From NCBI GenBank assembly GCA_017475265.1, contig JAFVFY010000003.1:44661-108660 (forward strand): DNA of 64,000 nt. Direction: 5' to 3'. The stretch's first letter is position 1; each line of letters starts with the position of its first letter. This document shows positions 14,450 through 22,313 of the stretch, one piece after another. The notes under the pieces were generated by a model. It was not told the origin of the DNA. It did no database searches and worked only from the letters and a program-made list of their open reading frames with translations. The translations under genes were made by a program, and so were the position numbers. The stretch is from Prevotella sp. GTDB lineage: Bacteria; Bacteroidota; Bacteroidia; Bacteroidales; Bacteroidaceae.

Positions 14450-15269
14450 ACAGGCTTAGTTGAATGGGAGCAGACTTTGGCTTTGCCGCTGGCTCTGCCT
14501 TGACTGGCTCCACGATTACTGCTTCTTTGATTCTGGGGCTTTCCTTGGCCTGTTCCCTCGCTTTCCATAGACGACACCCGATGAACACGTTCGGGTCTGT
14601 AAATCGACGTATGGTAGGCAAAGCGGGGAAAGGATAAAGCCCCTCATTCACGATATAGCCGAACCGGGCCTCTCCTGGTTCGCAAAGAGAGTCGTGACAG
14701 ATCACCTCGCCGAAGCATCCGTGAATCATCATATTGATTGCGGTCTGCTTGCAGCACATAGCGTCGATGTCCTCACCAATGAGATAGGGCTTTTCGGCAC
14801 CCATGCGCTCCAGCTTGCTTGCAGCGGCCAGAAGGAGGCGACCACTTCCACATGCGCAGTCGCTGACGGTGATACGTCTGCCAAAGCCGTTGCAGTTCAC
14901 TTGCGGGACGTCTGGCTTGGTGTCGCCAAAGGTGCAGTCGGCCATCATGTCACAGATGCAGGCTGGAGTAAAGCATTGGCCGAGGGCGTTCTTGCTCCCG
15001 GCCCATTCCATAAATAGGTCGCCAAATGCATCATGCCAGCCGTCATGAACGAGGGCATCCTGCATGATGTTGAAGTACACAGACATCATCGTGTAGAAAC
15101 ACTGGTTCTGCTCCTTGTTGTACCGCCATCCCTCGACGGGCTTTCCCTCTGGATCCATGCAGCCGATGATGTAGTCAAGCAGGGCGGACAGAGTCTCAGC
15201 CATACCAATGCCGTAGCGGTAGCCGAATTTCTCCATTTCCTGGGAGAGAGGTTTTATTGAGTACTTCAT
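14433..15269 (-). CDS. N6-adenine methylase-like protein, catalytic motif not seen, clamp-binding tail
   Basis: 278 residues related to HsdM-type methylases. GQCFTP at 97-102 is the motif X-like segment before the SAM site, and DCACGSGRLL at 137-146 is motif I. IGEDIDAMCCKQTAINMMIHG (about 164-184) fits motifs II-III. The expected NPPF/Y motif IV is absent: its place reads FGYIVNEGLYPFP. The protein also lacks a target-recognition region and ends in a Pro/Ala/Lys linker with IQLSLFGDDY, a sliding-clamp-binding peptide. It may bind SAM and the clamp without methylating DNA. The start overlaps the pcfJ stop by 4 bp. Confidence 0.75.
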   Translation of the reverse strand: MKYSIKPLSQEMEKFGYRYGIGMAETLSALLDYIIGCMDPEGKPVEGWRYNKEQNQCFYTMMSVYFNIMQDALVHDGWHDAFGDLFMEWAGSKNALGQCFTPACICDMMADCTFGDTKPDVPQVNCNGFGRRITVSDCACGSGRLLLAAASKLERMGAEKPYLIGEDIDAMCCKQTAINMMIHGCFGEVICHDSLCEPGEARFGYIVNEGLYPFPALPTIRRFTDPNVFIGCRLWKAREQAKESPRIKEAVIVEPVKAEPAAKPKSAPIQLSLFGDDY

Positions 15270-16696
15270 GCTGCTTTCTTGAATAGTCCGATGTTCTGCT
15301 CTACCAGCTTCACAATCTCGTCGTGGAACTTGGTTTTACCGTTCTGCAATGCCCTCGACTGCATGACCTTCCACGTCTTGATGTTGAGTTCAATCGTCTC
15401 GAGGCGGTGGCCTTCCTTGTCTTTTGCAGATAGAATGAGGCTGTTAGGATGCTTCGTGTGGTCATAGTAGCCGTTGGCATATACGCAGTGGTGCATCATT
15501 GTACCCTCTTCGGCCATTTCCTTGACGCTGCAGATGACAGTGATTGCGATATGCTCATTACCAAAGCAGATGCCGAAGAACATACCTCTGTGCTTCTTAT
15601 ACTGCTTCTCGTATTTCTCAGCCTGCGCAATCTGCCTTTTCAGTTCCTTGGCTTTCTCAATCCGCGTCTTCTTATCCATCAGCCTGTCGTGCTCATGCTT
15701 CAAGTTCTCCGGGCAGACGTAGTGAGGATTGCGGGTGTCTTTATGGAAGTAGTTCAGCAGGTCGATGTAGTCAAACCACATTGAAGCGTCTTTAATGACG
15801 TAGTGATGACGGTTGCAAATCCTTACTATCGGCATCCATACCGATTTGTCCTTGAAGTGGCCACCAGTTCCAAACCAATAGTCAATGACGTTGTACTGGC
15901 CCGTCTTGGCAAGTGCCTCGATGGCTGGGTCTTTCAGCAGTCCACGCCAGAGGTCAACGGGGCTTGTGCGCATCCTGAACATCTTATTGCTCCATCCGTT
16001 ACGTTTGAGAATTGGAAGAATCTTGGCCCTTGGATAGATGTACTTGTTTTCGAGAGAGTAAACGTCCTCGTATGAGTAGTAACCAGTTGAAGAGGCGTTA
16101 TGCTGCTTCACTTTCCACTCGCTGTACATGTGCCATCTGAAATGATACAAGCTTCTTGTGTAATCCTTCGACAAGATGACCTCCTTACCCTTATTGGGCT
16201 CAAACCAGACCTGGAAGGCTTCGAATATATGGTCAACCGTATCGCGGCCGAGCGCTTCTGATTGGTGCCAGTTGAAAACCCTCACAACCTGCATCCCGTC
16301 GCATGTGGTGACGATGCAGAAATTGAAATTATGCTCAACGTCCTTTTTACGATCCCAACCCCAATTCCAGCTCTTTACTTCAAGCTTTCTGCCGCATCTG
16401 GAGCAAACGTGGCTGTTGGTCCCTTTTATCTTGACTGCGACGGCCAAAGGTGGAAGTCCTACTTCGTCAATTTGACCGCACTCCTGGCACCATATACAGC
16501 TGTGCTTCCCGTGATAGCCTCTTACTACATAATAGCCAAGTCCGGCCATCTTACTACGTGCCCACAATCGCTGTTCCTCTGTGAGAGGCGGCAATGTGTC
16601 TGCCAAGTCGAGGCACCTCTGCTGAAGCTTCGTATGAGGCCTGCGGCCTTTTACGGTCTCTACCGGGGTAGATAATAATAAACTTGCACTACACAT
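15266..16696 (-). CDS. PcfJ-like protein
   Basis: 476 residues. It has zinc-knuckle pairs near residues 68-100 (CIWCQECG, then CSRCGRK) and the C-terminal PcfJ block near 390-440 (EEGTMMHHCVYANGYY). PcfJ is named from the enterococcal conjugative plasmid pCF10. It recurs with PcfK in phages and plasmids of Bacteroidota, with no proven activity; a replication or DNA-processing role is inferred from context. It starts 4 bp after the pcfK stop and overlaps the methylase-like gene. Confidence 0.8.
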   Translation of the reverse strand: MCSASLLLSTPVETVKGRRPHTKLQQRCLDLADTLPPLTEEQRLWARSKMAGLGYYVVRGYHGKHSCIWCQECGQIDEVGLPPLAVAVKIKGTNSHVCSRCGRKLEVKSWNWGWDRKKDVEHNFNFCIVTTCDGMQVVRVFNWHQSEALGRDTVDHIFEAFQVWFEPNKGKEVILSKDYTRSLYHFRWHMYSEWKVKQHNASSTGYYSYEDVYSLENKYIYPRAKILPILKRNGWSNKMFRMRTSPVDLWRGLLKDPAIEALAKTGQYNVIDYWFGTGGHFKDKSVWMPIVRICNRHHYVIKDASMWFDYIDLLNYFHKDTRNPHYVCPENLKHEHDRLMDKKTRIEKAKELKRQIAQAEKYEKQYKKHRGMFFGICFGNEHIAITVICSVKEMAEEGTMMHHCVYANGYYDHTKHPNSLILSAKDKEGHRLETIELNIKTWKVMQSRALQNGKTKFHDEIVKLVEQNIGLFKKAA

Positions 16697-16700
16697 AAGC

Positions 16701-17234
16701 CTACATCATGTCAAATAGTGATAACTGCAAGGACTTCTGGCGCTCTTCCGCTTCTCTCTGCTTCCTGATGCGTTCCTCCTTGGCCTTGCGCTCCTTTTCC
16801 TCACGCTTGCGCTCTTCCTCCTTTAGCTTGGCAAGCTGCTCTTTCTCATAGTCAGCCTTGGCTTTCTCCTTCGCCTCGGCCTTCTCTTCCTCAGAGAGCT
16901 CGACGGTGTGGTTTACGACTATCTTGGCGGCTGCTACTGGCTTCACGTCCTTAATATCGTCCTCGTCATAGTAGTGGATGGCCATGTTGTAGATTTCGTC
17001 GTCATCGAATCCGCAACAGCCGGACTTCTTCACCTGCTGGAGAATGTAGTTACAGCACTCGTCAAGGTTCTTGTTCTCCTTGGCGTAAGTCTTGGCGAAA
17101 AGCGCATCCTCGGCAGCTCTCTTGTCAAGATACGCCTTGATGACTTTCTTGAAAGTGTTGGAAACTTTCTCGCCTCTTGCCGGAGCTGATTTCTTCTGCT
17201 CCTGGTCTTTCTTGGTTTCATTTTTCTTTGCCAT
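16701..17234 (-). CDS. PcfK-like protein with clamp-binding tail
   Basis: 177 residues. The N-terminal half matches the PcfK core (FKKVIKAYLDKRAAEDALFA near 28-47, NYILQQVKKSGCCGFDDDEI near 62-81, MAIHYYDED near 83-91). A long, highly charged Glu/Lys/Arg coiled coil spans about 112-168. It ends LQLSLFDMM, again the clamp-binding motif, held at the tip of the coil. It is partnered with pcfJ 4 bp downstream. The motif suggests that PcfK ties the phage replication proteins to the host DnaN clamp. Confidence 0.82.
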   Translation of the reverse strand: MAKKNETKKDQEQKKSAPARGEKVSNTFKKVIKAYLDKRAAEDALFAKTYAKENKNLDECCNYILQQVKKSGCCGFDDDEIYNMAIHYYDEDDIKDVKPVAAAKIVVNHTVELSEEEKAEAKEKAKADYEKEQLAKLKEEERKREEKERKAKEERIRKQREAEERQKSLQLSLFDMM

Positions 17235-17246
17235 ATCAATATTGCG

Positions 17247-17918
17247 TTATGTGGTTAATACTTGGCGGATCTGTGTTTCCGCCGTTTGTTCCGTATGTTG
17301 CGCTATTTGCGCGGCCTCCCTCTCTTTCATACGCAGCCACTCCTCCCTGCTTACGGGTGGGTGGGCCTTTCGCTCCTCTTCCTCTATGCGTTCACGCTCT
17401 TCCTGCTCATGCCTGGCGTATGCGGTGTTCCTGTCTCCCACAAACTCCCTCAGGGCGGTTGTTATCACCAGCGGGTCAACGGAACCATAGAACCTGCCGT
17501 AGCATCCTGTCTTGAACTTGTAGAAGAACAGAAGCATCTCCGTTATCTTCAGCCAGTGGTATTCCTGGGCCACGATGCGCGACAGCTCTTCCAGCTGATG
17601 GGCGGTCACGTCTCTTGCACCGCTGAACTCAGACAGGTTCGTCAACTGCGCTACAAGCCACTGTGAGGCCATCGTGCGTCCGTAGGCATTGTTCAGCTCA
17701 GACAGTGTCGGGTAGTCGCCGAAATAGCAGCTTTCAGGATGACGGGCAAAAGCTGTCTGTACGTCAGGGTTCACTTTCTCCAGAAAGCCGTTCCTGTCAC
17801 CGTACTTTCTCAATAGCAGCATCGTCTTCTGCCTGCATTCTGGCAATGATTCCGCTGGCTTGCTCACGCAGAGCGCCCGCTGCATCACGCCGTCTATCCT
17901 CTCTTCCTTGTTGCTCAT
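17247..17918 (-). CDS. DUF6633-like replication-region protein
   Basis: 223 residues as called from 17918. Conserved-looking blocks are FGDYPTLSELNNAYGRTMAS, QLTNLSEFSGARD and MLLFFYKFKTGCYGRFYGSV, typical of a Bacteroidota phage family next to DUF4373 replication proteins. The C-terminal 60 residues are charged and helical. The 5' part overlaps the DUF4373 gene by 122 bp in another frame. A later ATG at 17822 would reduce the overlap to 26 bp but would drop 32 residues. Function is unknown; replication accessory is inferred. Confidence 0.7.
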   Translation of the reverse strand: MSNKEERIDGVMQRALCVSKPAESLPECRQKTMLLLRKYGDRNGFLEKVNPDVQTAFARHPESCYFGDYPTLSELNNAYGRTMASQWLVAQLTNLSEFSGARDVTAHQLEELSRIVAQEYHWLKITEMLLFFYKFKTGCYGRFYGSVDPLVITTALREFVGDRNTAYARHEQEERERIEEEERKAHPPVSREEWLRMKEREAAQIAQHTEQTAETQIRQVLTT

Positions 17919-18639
17919 ATTCTTTCCTTATTCTAAGCCAGTTGTTGAAATGACGCTGGGCGTCCGAAAGGTCTGAGTGCTGCGTCATGCCGTTGCAGCG
18001 GCAGTCGGCGGCAAACTCTTCAAGAAGGCCATCTGTTTCTTCGGGCCGGACTTTGTGCCTCATCTGGATATGCTCCAGCCATATAGGCGATTTCTTCATC
18101 TGGCCGATTTCCGAATCCAGCAAATCGCCCTCGCGCGTGCGGGAGGTGGTGGCATTTTTTTCTTTTTCTTTTTCTTCCATTTCCTTTACTTTATATAAGG
18201 GTTCCGAAGTTTTGCCTCTTTCTTCCGAACTTTTAGGCGTTTCTTCCGAAGTTTTGCCTCTTTCTTCCGAACTTATTACGTTAAACTCTTCCATGCGGAC
18301 GACACGCTTCATCGAGCGGCGTATCATCGCATATCGCTCCTGAATGCCCTTCGAGGTAAGAACACGGTGACTCTGGTAAAGCGCAGTGTCAAACAACCCC
18401 AGCGCCATGCAGCAGTTGATGGCCTCACGTATATACGCCTCGTCAAACCCGGTCTGCTCCGAGATAATGAAGGGCAGTTCTTCGTCCCACCTCATGTAGT
18501 ACCCGTCCTTGTAGATAATACATAGCAGGAGAACATATACTGATACGGCCTTGCCACCCTGACGCTTGATCAGTTTGCGGATGCGTATGTCCTGGAACAT
18601 GTCGACGTCCAATGGGAAATACTCAAGTCCTTTTTTCAT
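17797..18639 (-). CDS. DUF4373 (Lin1244/Lin1753-like) phage replication protein
   Basis: 280 residues from MKKGLEYFPLDVDMFQD; the ATG 18 codons upstream adds a low-quality sequence and is rejected. The N-terminal ~95 residues (RIRKLIKRQGGKAVSVYVLL, ELPFIISEQTGFDEAYI) form the winged-helix-like DUF4373 domain found in phage replication initiators. A low-complexity linker contains an SSEERGKTSEE repeat. The C-terminal region (FNNWLRIRKEYEQQ) resembles DnaD/DnaT-like helical modules. It likely loads or recruits helicase at the phage origin. The linker codons form near-identical direct repeats at 18206-18270. Confidence 0.78.
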   Translation of the reverse strand: MKKGLEYFPLDVDMFQDIRIRKLIKRQGGKAVSVYVLLLCIIYKDGYYMRWDEELPFIISEQTGFDEAYIREAINCCMALGLFDTALYQSHRVLTSKGIQERYAMIRRSMKRVVRMEEFNVISSEERGKTSEETPKSSEERGKTSEPLYKVKEMEEKEKEKNATTSRTREGDLLDSEIGQMKKSPIWLEHIQMRHKVRPEETDGLLEEFAADCRCNGMTQHSDLSDAQRHFNNWLRIRKEYEQQGREDRRRDAAGALREQASGIIARMQAEDDAAIEKVR

Positions 18640-18709
18640 AGTCTCAGTTCTATACGATAAGGTGCGGAAAGAATGGCGTTTTGTGCTCGCCACTCTTTCC
18701 GTGTCAGTC

Positions 18710-19597
18710 TCACTCAGGTTCGTTGTATGCCAGGGAGTATTCCTTCGGCACGAAGCTTCTCACAGGCATGGGCGCTGCCTTTTCAATACAGAGGATATTC
18801 TTACGCTTCTCGTAGGTGCCGCCATTCTCCTTGACCTTATCCGCATGTTTCTGTTCTGCATCCTGCAGATACTTGTTGATGACGAGTAAGGCACGGTTGG
18901 TGTCGAATGTGTTAACGACAAACGACTGATGCAGCTCTATGCCGTCATCATACGTTATCTTCATATCCATCTGGAAGAACTTCTTCTCTTCCTTGGCATT
19001 GCCGTCCTCGCTCTCGTCGGGGCCTTGACGGGCATTCAGATAGGTTTCCATGTCGATTCCGTCACGCAGATAGGCAATATCCAGGTTCTCCTTTGTAAGC
19101 TCGTCGGTGAGGATGATGCAGGAGTCCATTTCCTGTACGTTGGTGATGGAGAAGCCGCCCGAATAGTTCAACTCCAGATAGTCGCGCATGATTTCGAGCA
19201 CGTTCTGAATACTGGAAGCGTAGAGGATGAAGCGATACTTCTTGTCGCCAATCGTCACTTTGGAGCTGTAAGGGAACAGACGGGTGCTCTCCAACTCGTA
19301 TGCCTCTCGGTTCTGATTGCTGACCTCGATTTCCTTACATTCCCCGGCCGCTTGTGAGAACTGAATCTTAGCAAGCACATCGCGGTCAATGTAGGTGCCT
19401 TTCTCAAACAGGACTTCGTTTCGCTCAACAGACACAATCTTTCCTGTGTCTTTATCCACGAAGTCCTCAGTCCATGTCTTCAACACACGGGCGCAAATGT
19501 ACTTGTTCAGCATCCGCTTCGGATCATCCGTCTTGATGCGGATTTCATCCTTGCGTGTCTTGACCTTTTCATTGATGGGAACTTTCTTCTTTGCCAT
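18710..19597 (-). CDS. Hypothetical phage protein, 295 aa
   Basis: Starts MAKKKVPINEKVKTRKDEIR. No motif is recognised. The sequence is mixed alpha/beta, with a charged N-terminus, YRFILYASSIQNVLEIMRDY near 120-140, and an acidic insert (GPDESEDGNAKEEKK) near 190-205. It lies 4 bp downstream of the 199-aa gene and ~70 bp upstream of DUF4373, in the recombination-to-replication part of the early operon. Cytoplasmic location is expected, as there is no signal or membrane segment. Confidence 0.6.
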   Translation of the reverse strand: MAKKKVPINEKVKTRKDEIRIKTDDPKRMLNKYICARVLKTWTEDFVDKDTGKIVSVERNEVLFEKGTYIDRDVLAKIQFSQAAGECKEIEVSNQNREAYELESTRLFPYSSKVTIGDKKYRFILYASSIQNVLEIMRDYLELNYSGGFSITNVQEMDSCIILTDELTKENLDIAYLRDGIDMETYLNARQGPDESEDGNAKEEKKFFQMDMKITYDDGIELHQSFVVNTFDTNRALLVINKYLQDAEQKHADKVKENGGTYEKRKNILCIEKAAPMPVRSFVPKEYSLAYNEPE

Positions 19598-19600
19598 AGC

Positions 19601-20200
19601 TTATTTCTCCTTTGGTTTGAATACATAGTCGGCCCAGATGTCGAGGAACTGCTTGCCTGCATATTTGGCGAGTTCTTGCGTCTTGAAGGCGAGGCGGGAG
19701 CCGTAGTACGCGTACGTGCCCGAAGAATCGCCGCTCGCGTTCACGCAGGCGACACCGCCATACGAATACGCGCTGTTGCACGACCGAAGCACCACACGGG
19801 ATTTCTTCTCGTCATCCATATCGTCCAGTTCCTTTTGAGTGAATAGCTCAAACCATGGGAACCATCTGTATTCGTTGGTTGTGAACTGAGGCTTCCAGCC
19901 CTCATTGAGCGCAGAAGCAATGAGACACAGCTTCATATAGGCCACCGTCTCTTTCATCTTGATATTGTCTGCATTGGACTCATAATCTGCCAGCAGGATT
20001 GCAGCGTCCTCGTCACCAGCTTCTGCGAGTCGGTTCACCTCATGCAGAACATCGTCGAATGTCTTGATGCGTTCTGTGATGTCCTTTGGCATGAACACCT
20101 CTTTACCGAGCAGATGTTCCAGCAGTTCCTTACCTTCCGCTGATGCGTTGTTGTAGGCATTCAGCGCGTTCTCTTGTGAGATTTTAATTTCCTTATTCAT
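19601..20200 (-). CDS. Phage protein with a hypervariable-looking Ser/Tyr/Asn/Gly segment
   Basis: 199 residues. The order is a helical N-terminal half, the block YRWFPWFELFTQKELDDMD, then VVLRSCNSAYSYGGVACVNA and SGDSSGTYAYYGSRLAF near residues 135-170, and a conserved-looking tail (FKTQELAKYAGKQFLDIW). The middle segment is made almost entirely of small, Tyr and Asn residues, with TCG/GCG/TAC-type codons unlike its surroundings. This recalls the variable region of diversified phage proteins. No reverse transcriptase or template repeat is present in the window. It overlaps the 67-aa gene by 8 bp. Function is unknown. Confidence 0.65.
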   Translation of the reverse strand: MNKEIKISQENALNAYNNASAEGKELLEHLLGKEVFMPKDITERIKTFDDVLHEVNRLAEAGDEDAAILLADYESNADNIKMKETVAYMKLCLIASALNEGWKPQFTTNEYRWFPWFELFTQKELDDMDDEKKSRVVLRSCNSAYSYGGVACVNASGDSSGTYAYYGSRLAFKTQELAKYAGKQFLDIWADYVFKPKEK

Positions 20201-20396
20201 CGTTCTTGGGTTTAATAGGGGTTTTGAGTTTCTTATCCAGCTTCTTCGCCATCAGCCGCATAAGCCTTGCGCGGTTCTCCAGTCGCAGGGTTCCGATACC
20301 GAGCTTTTTCCTGCTGCATACCTCGACCTCTACGAGTGCTGCAGATTCTTCCAGAAACTGGATGATGTTCTTGATGTCTGTCTTGCATACTTCCAT
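20193..20396 (-). CDS. Small phage protein, 67 aa
   Basis: Starts MEVCKTDIKNIIQFLEESAA. It is predicted mostly helical, with a basic second half (ARLMRLMAKKLDKKLKTPIK). It overlaps the 199-aa gene by 8 bp and lies 1 bp after the hydrolase gene, so it is embedded in the operon. No family is known. Such short helical proteins are common between recombination and replication genes of Bacteroidota phages. Confidence 0.6.
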   Translation of the reverse strand: MEVCKTDIKNIIQFLEESAALVEVEVCSRKKLGIGTLRLENRARLMRLMAKKLDKKLKTPIKPKNDE

Positions 20397-20397
20397 A

Positions 20398-21153
20398 TCA
20401 GTACGGGGTTTTCGATAGGTCGATAGTCATGCCAGCATTGGCGGCATACACGCATTTGCCTGTAAGCTCCGTAATCTCCCTCACAAAACGCTGCTCGTCT
20501 GAGTTGCCGTCGGATAGGTGAATCAGTATGATGTTGTTCACGTCAGAGAGGTCATTGTCCTGTAGTATGAGCTTGGTAGTGCCAATCTCCATGTGGGATT
20601 TCAGCAGACGGGGGCGCATGGCTGGAGGTACGCTGCCGTTCTCAATGTTCCTGGTCAGAATGTCATCGGCATAGTTCGCCTCAATCATGACGTGAGTCAT
20701 TCGTGGCACAATCATGTCAAGTGTCATGGTGTCTGTGACGAACAGGATCCTGCCGCTCTCCGGGTGGTCGATGACAAAGCCAAGGCATTCGCATCGGCTA
20801 CCGTCATTGTTGGAGTGGTTGAGGGCAATAGGCATGATTTTGAAGTCGCTGACCTTGATGCCGTGCAGGGGCCTGATGACCCGTGTGAACGGAGCACCGA
20901 GCACCTGCTTGGCTGCAAGGGTTTCCTCAGAGGCTAAGACCAGCACCCCGGAAGCAACCAGTTCGCCGATGTACTTGGCGTGGTCATTGTGATGGTGGCT
21001 GATGATTGCCCCGACAATGCCGTTTATTTTGAATCTGAGAGCCTTTTTCACTTCCAGAAACCTTACACCCGCCTCGATTACCAACGAGCCGCTGGCGGAC
21101 TCCAAAACGTAGCAGTTGCCAAATGAGTTGCTTCCAAGGATATGCAGTTTCAT
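20398..21153 (-). CDS. Metallo-beta-lactamase-fold hydrolase
   Basis: 251 residues. The metal-binding signature SHHHNDH (HxHxDH) lies near residues 52-58. A further Asp in FVTDTMTLD (near 138) and a His in ILIHLSDGN (near 211) complete the usual dinuclear zinc site. It resembles YycJ/WalJ-type and RNase Z-like hydrolases, some of which act on DNA. The neighbours are RecT upstream and the SMC-like ATPase beyond it. It may serve as the exonuclease partner of RecT in phage recombination, but that is inference. Confidence 0.82.
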   Translation of the reverse strand: MKLHILGSNSFGNCYVLESASGSLVIEAGVRFLEVKKALRFKINGIVGAIISHHHNDHAKYIGELVASGVLVLASEETLAAKQVLGAPFTRVIRPLHGIKVSDFKIMPIALNHSNNDGSRCECLGFVIDHPESGRILFVTDTMTLDMIVPRMTHVMIEANYADDILTRNIENGSVPPAMRPRLLKSHMEIGTTKLILQDNDLSDVNNIILIHLSDGNSDEQRFVREITELTGKCVYAANAGMTIDLSKTPY

Positions 21154-21169
21154 AATCAGTCTGAATTTC

Positions 21170-21227
21170 TTTCGTTCATTATCCCGCCTGTGAGGCGGGC
21201 CACAGTGCCCGCCGCGTCAGCGGAGGG
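21170..21227. repeat. Phage hairpin repeat, copy R3 (two hairpins)
   Basis: TTTCGTTCATT box (21170-21180), hairpin A CCCGCCTGTGAGGCGGG (21183-21199) and hairpin B CCCGCCGC-GTCA-GCGGAGGG (21208-21227, one mismatch). It lies between the RecT stop and the hydrolase start, the box 16 nt before the start codon. Confidence 0.85.
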
Positions 21228-21232
21228 AATCA

Positions 21233-22171
21233 TTAATACCCTGGCCCCTCATCACCTGCAGGAGCCGCTGGGGCTGGTTGCGGGGCTTGCGGTTGCTGGG
21301 CTTGCGGTTGCGGAGCTGATGACCCAACGGCCACCTCCTCATACTCGGCATCTTCAAGCTTGGCAGTAGAGCGGCCTTGAACCTCTGCGTCACGCTGGCG
21401 CTGGTCTACGTCCACATCGTCCTCGTCTTTCTTGCCATCATAGAGCCATGCGTCATCAGAGCTGTTGATGACCATCTTGCAGGCACGCCCGATGACAGTC
21501 TTCTTACACATTTCGGACGGGAAGTTCTTGTGTGCAGGACTCTGGCCCTTGGTGGCTCCCTGATTCCAAGCCTTCTTGATTTGGTCGATGGTCATGATGG
21601 TTACCTCGGTTCTGCCGTCCTCAAAGGTGGTGATGGCGTATGCAGCCTTGATTTTGGCATCGTCGATGTTCTCAATCTTCTGGTCGTGCTTGATGATTTG
21701 GAACAGCCCGGTTTGGGGATCGATGGTGTACACGAACTCGTCACCCTCGTAAATGACGTTGGCCACTGGTTCACGCTTGATGCCGCCACCGACACGCTTT
21801 GCCAGTGCCACGGTGCCGAAATAGGAACGCTGGAACTCCAGCTTGTTTCCGTAGGCAATGAAATAGCCTTGCGCCTTGCTGACAGACAGGCCCTGCAGAA
21901 CCATGTCGAAAAGGGCGTTGGCAATGGATGCCTTTGTGCATACTTCCAGCACTGGCTTGCTGTTGCGGTCAACGGCCTCTTGAAGGACAAGCCATGCTGA
22001 TTTCAGGTTGTTGCCTACCGAGTAACTCTTGGGGAGTACGAGGCCACCGTCAGCGGTGAAGCTCTCGACTCGCTTCATTACGAGGTCTGCAACGTTCTCA
22101 TACTTGACTACAGCCGCCTGGGGCTGTCCCGTAGGCTGCGCTGACTGCGCAGCTCCTTGTTGTTGTGTCAT
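21233..22171 (-). CDS. recT: RecT-family single-strand annealing protein
   Basis: 312 residues. RecT anneals complementary ssDNA during phage recombination and replication. Recognisable blocks are ASIANALFDMVLQGLSVSKAQ near 82-102, GYFIAYGNKLEFQRSYFG near 103-120 and a central basic region. MCKKTVIGRACKMVINSSDD near 228-247 is the conserved C-terminal core element. The last ~50 residues are Gln/Pro/Ala-rich and unstructured, as is the first 20. Neighbours are an SMC-like ATPase upstream and an MBL-fold hydrolase downstream, a coherent recombination module. Both flanks carry two-hairpin repeats. Confidence 0.93.
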   Translation of the reverse strand: MTQQQGAAQSAQPTGQPQAAVVKYENVADLVMKRVESFTADGGLVLPKSYSVGNNLKSAWLVLQEAVDRNSKPVLEVCTKASIANALFDMVLQGLSVSKAQGYFIAYGNKLEFQRSYFGTVALAKRVGGGIKREPVANVIYEGDEFVYTIDPQTGLFQIIKHDQKIENIDDAKIKAAYAITTFEDGRTEVTIMTIDQIKKAWNQGATKGQSPAHKNFPSEMCKKTVIGRACKMVINSSDDAWLYDGKKDEDDVDVDQRQRDAEVQGRSTAKLEDAEYEEVAVGSSAPQPQAQQPQAPQPAPAAPAGDEGPGY

Positions 22172-22249
22172 AATAGTTGCTTTTATGGGTTAATAAATAA
22201 AAATTGCGTTCTCTCAATCGTATGCCGCCTTGTCAGCGCGTCCCCTCCA

Positions 22250-22312
22250 TTTCGTCCATTGTCCCGGCTGGGAGCCGGGGGAAGCCACGGTGCCCGCCGC
22301 GTCAGCGGCGGG
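22250..22312. repeat. Phage hairpin repeat, copy R4 (two hairpins)
   Basis: TTTCGTCCATT box (22250-22260), hairpin A CCCGGCTGGGAGCCGGG (22263-22279) and hairpin B CCCGCCGC-GTCA-GCGGCGGG (22293-22312, perfect 8-bp stem). It abuts the stop codon of the SMC-like gene (22314-22316). The remaining 78 bp before recT hold no gene. Confidence 0.87.
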
Positions 22313-22313
22313 A

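Noticed and set aside
19601-20200. Complete diversity-generating retroelement
   Set aside because: No reverse transcriptase and no template repeat are visible in the window; only the variable-looking target-like segment is present.
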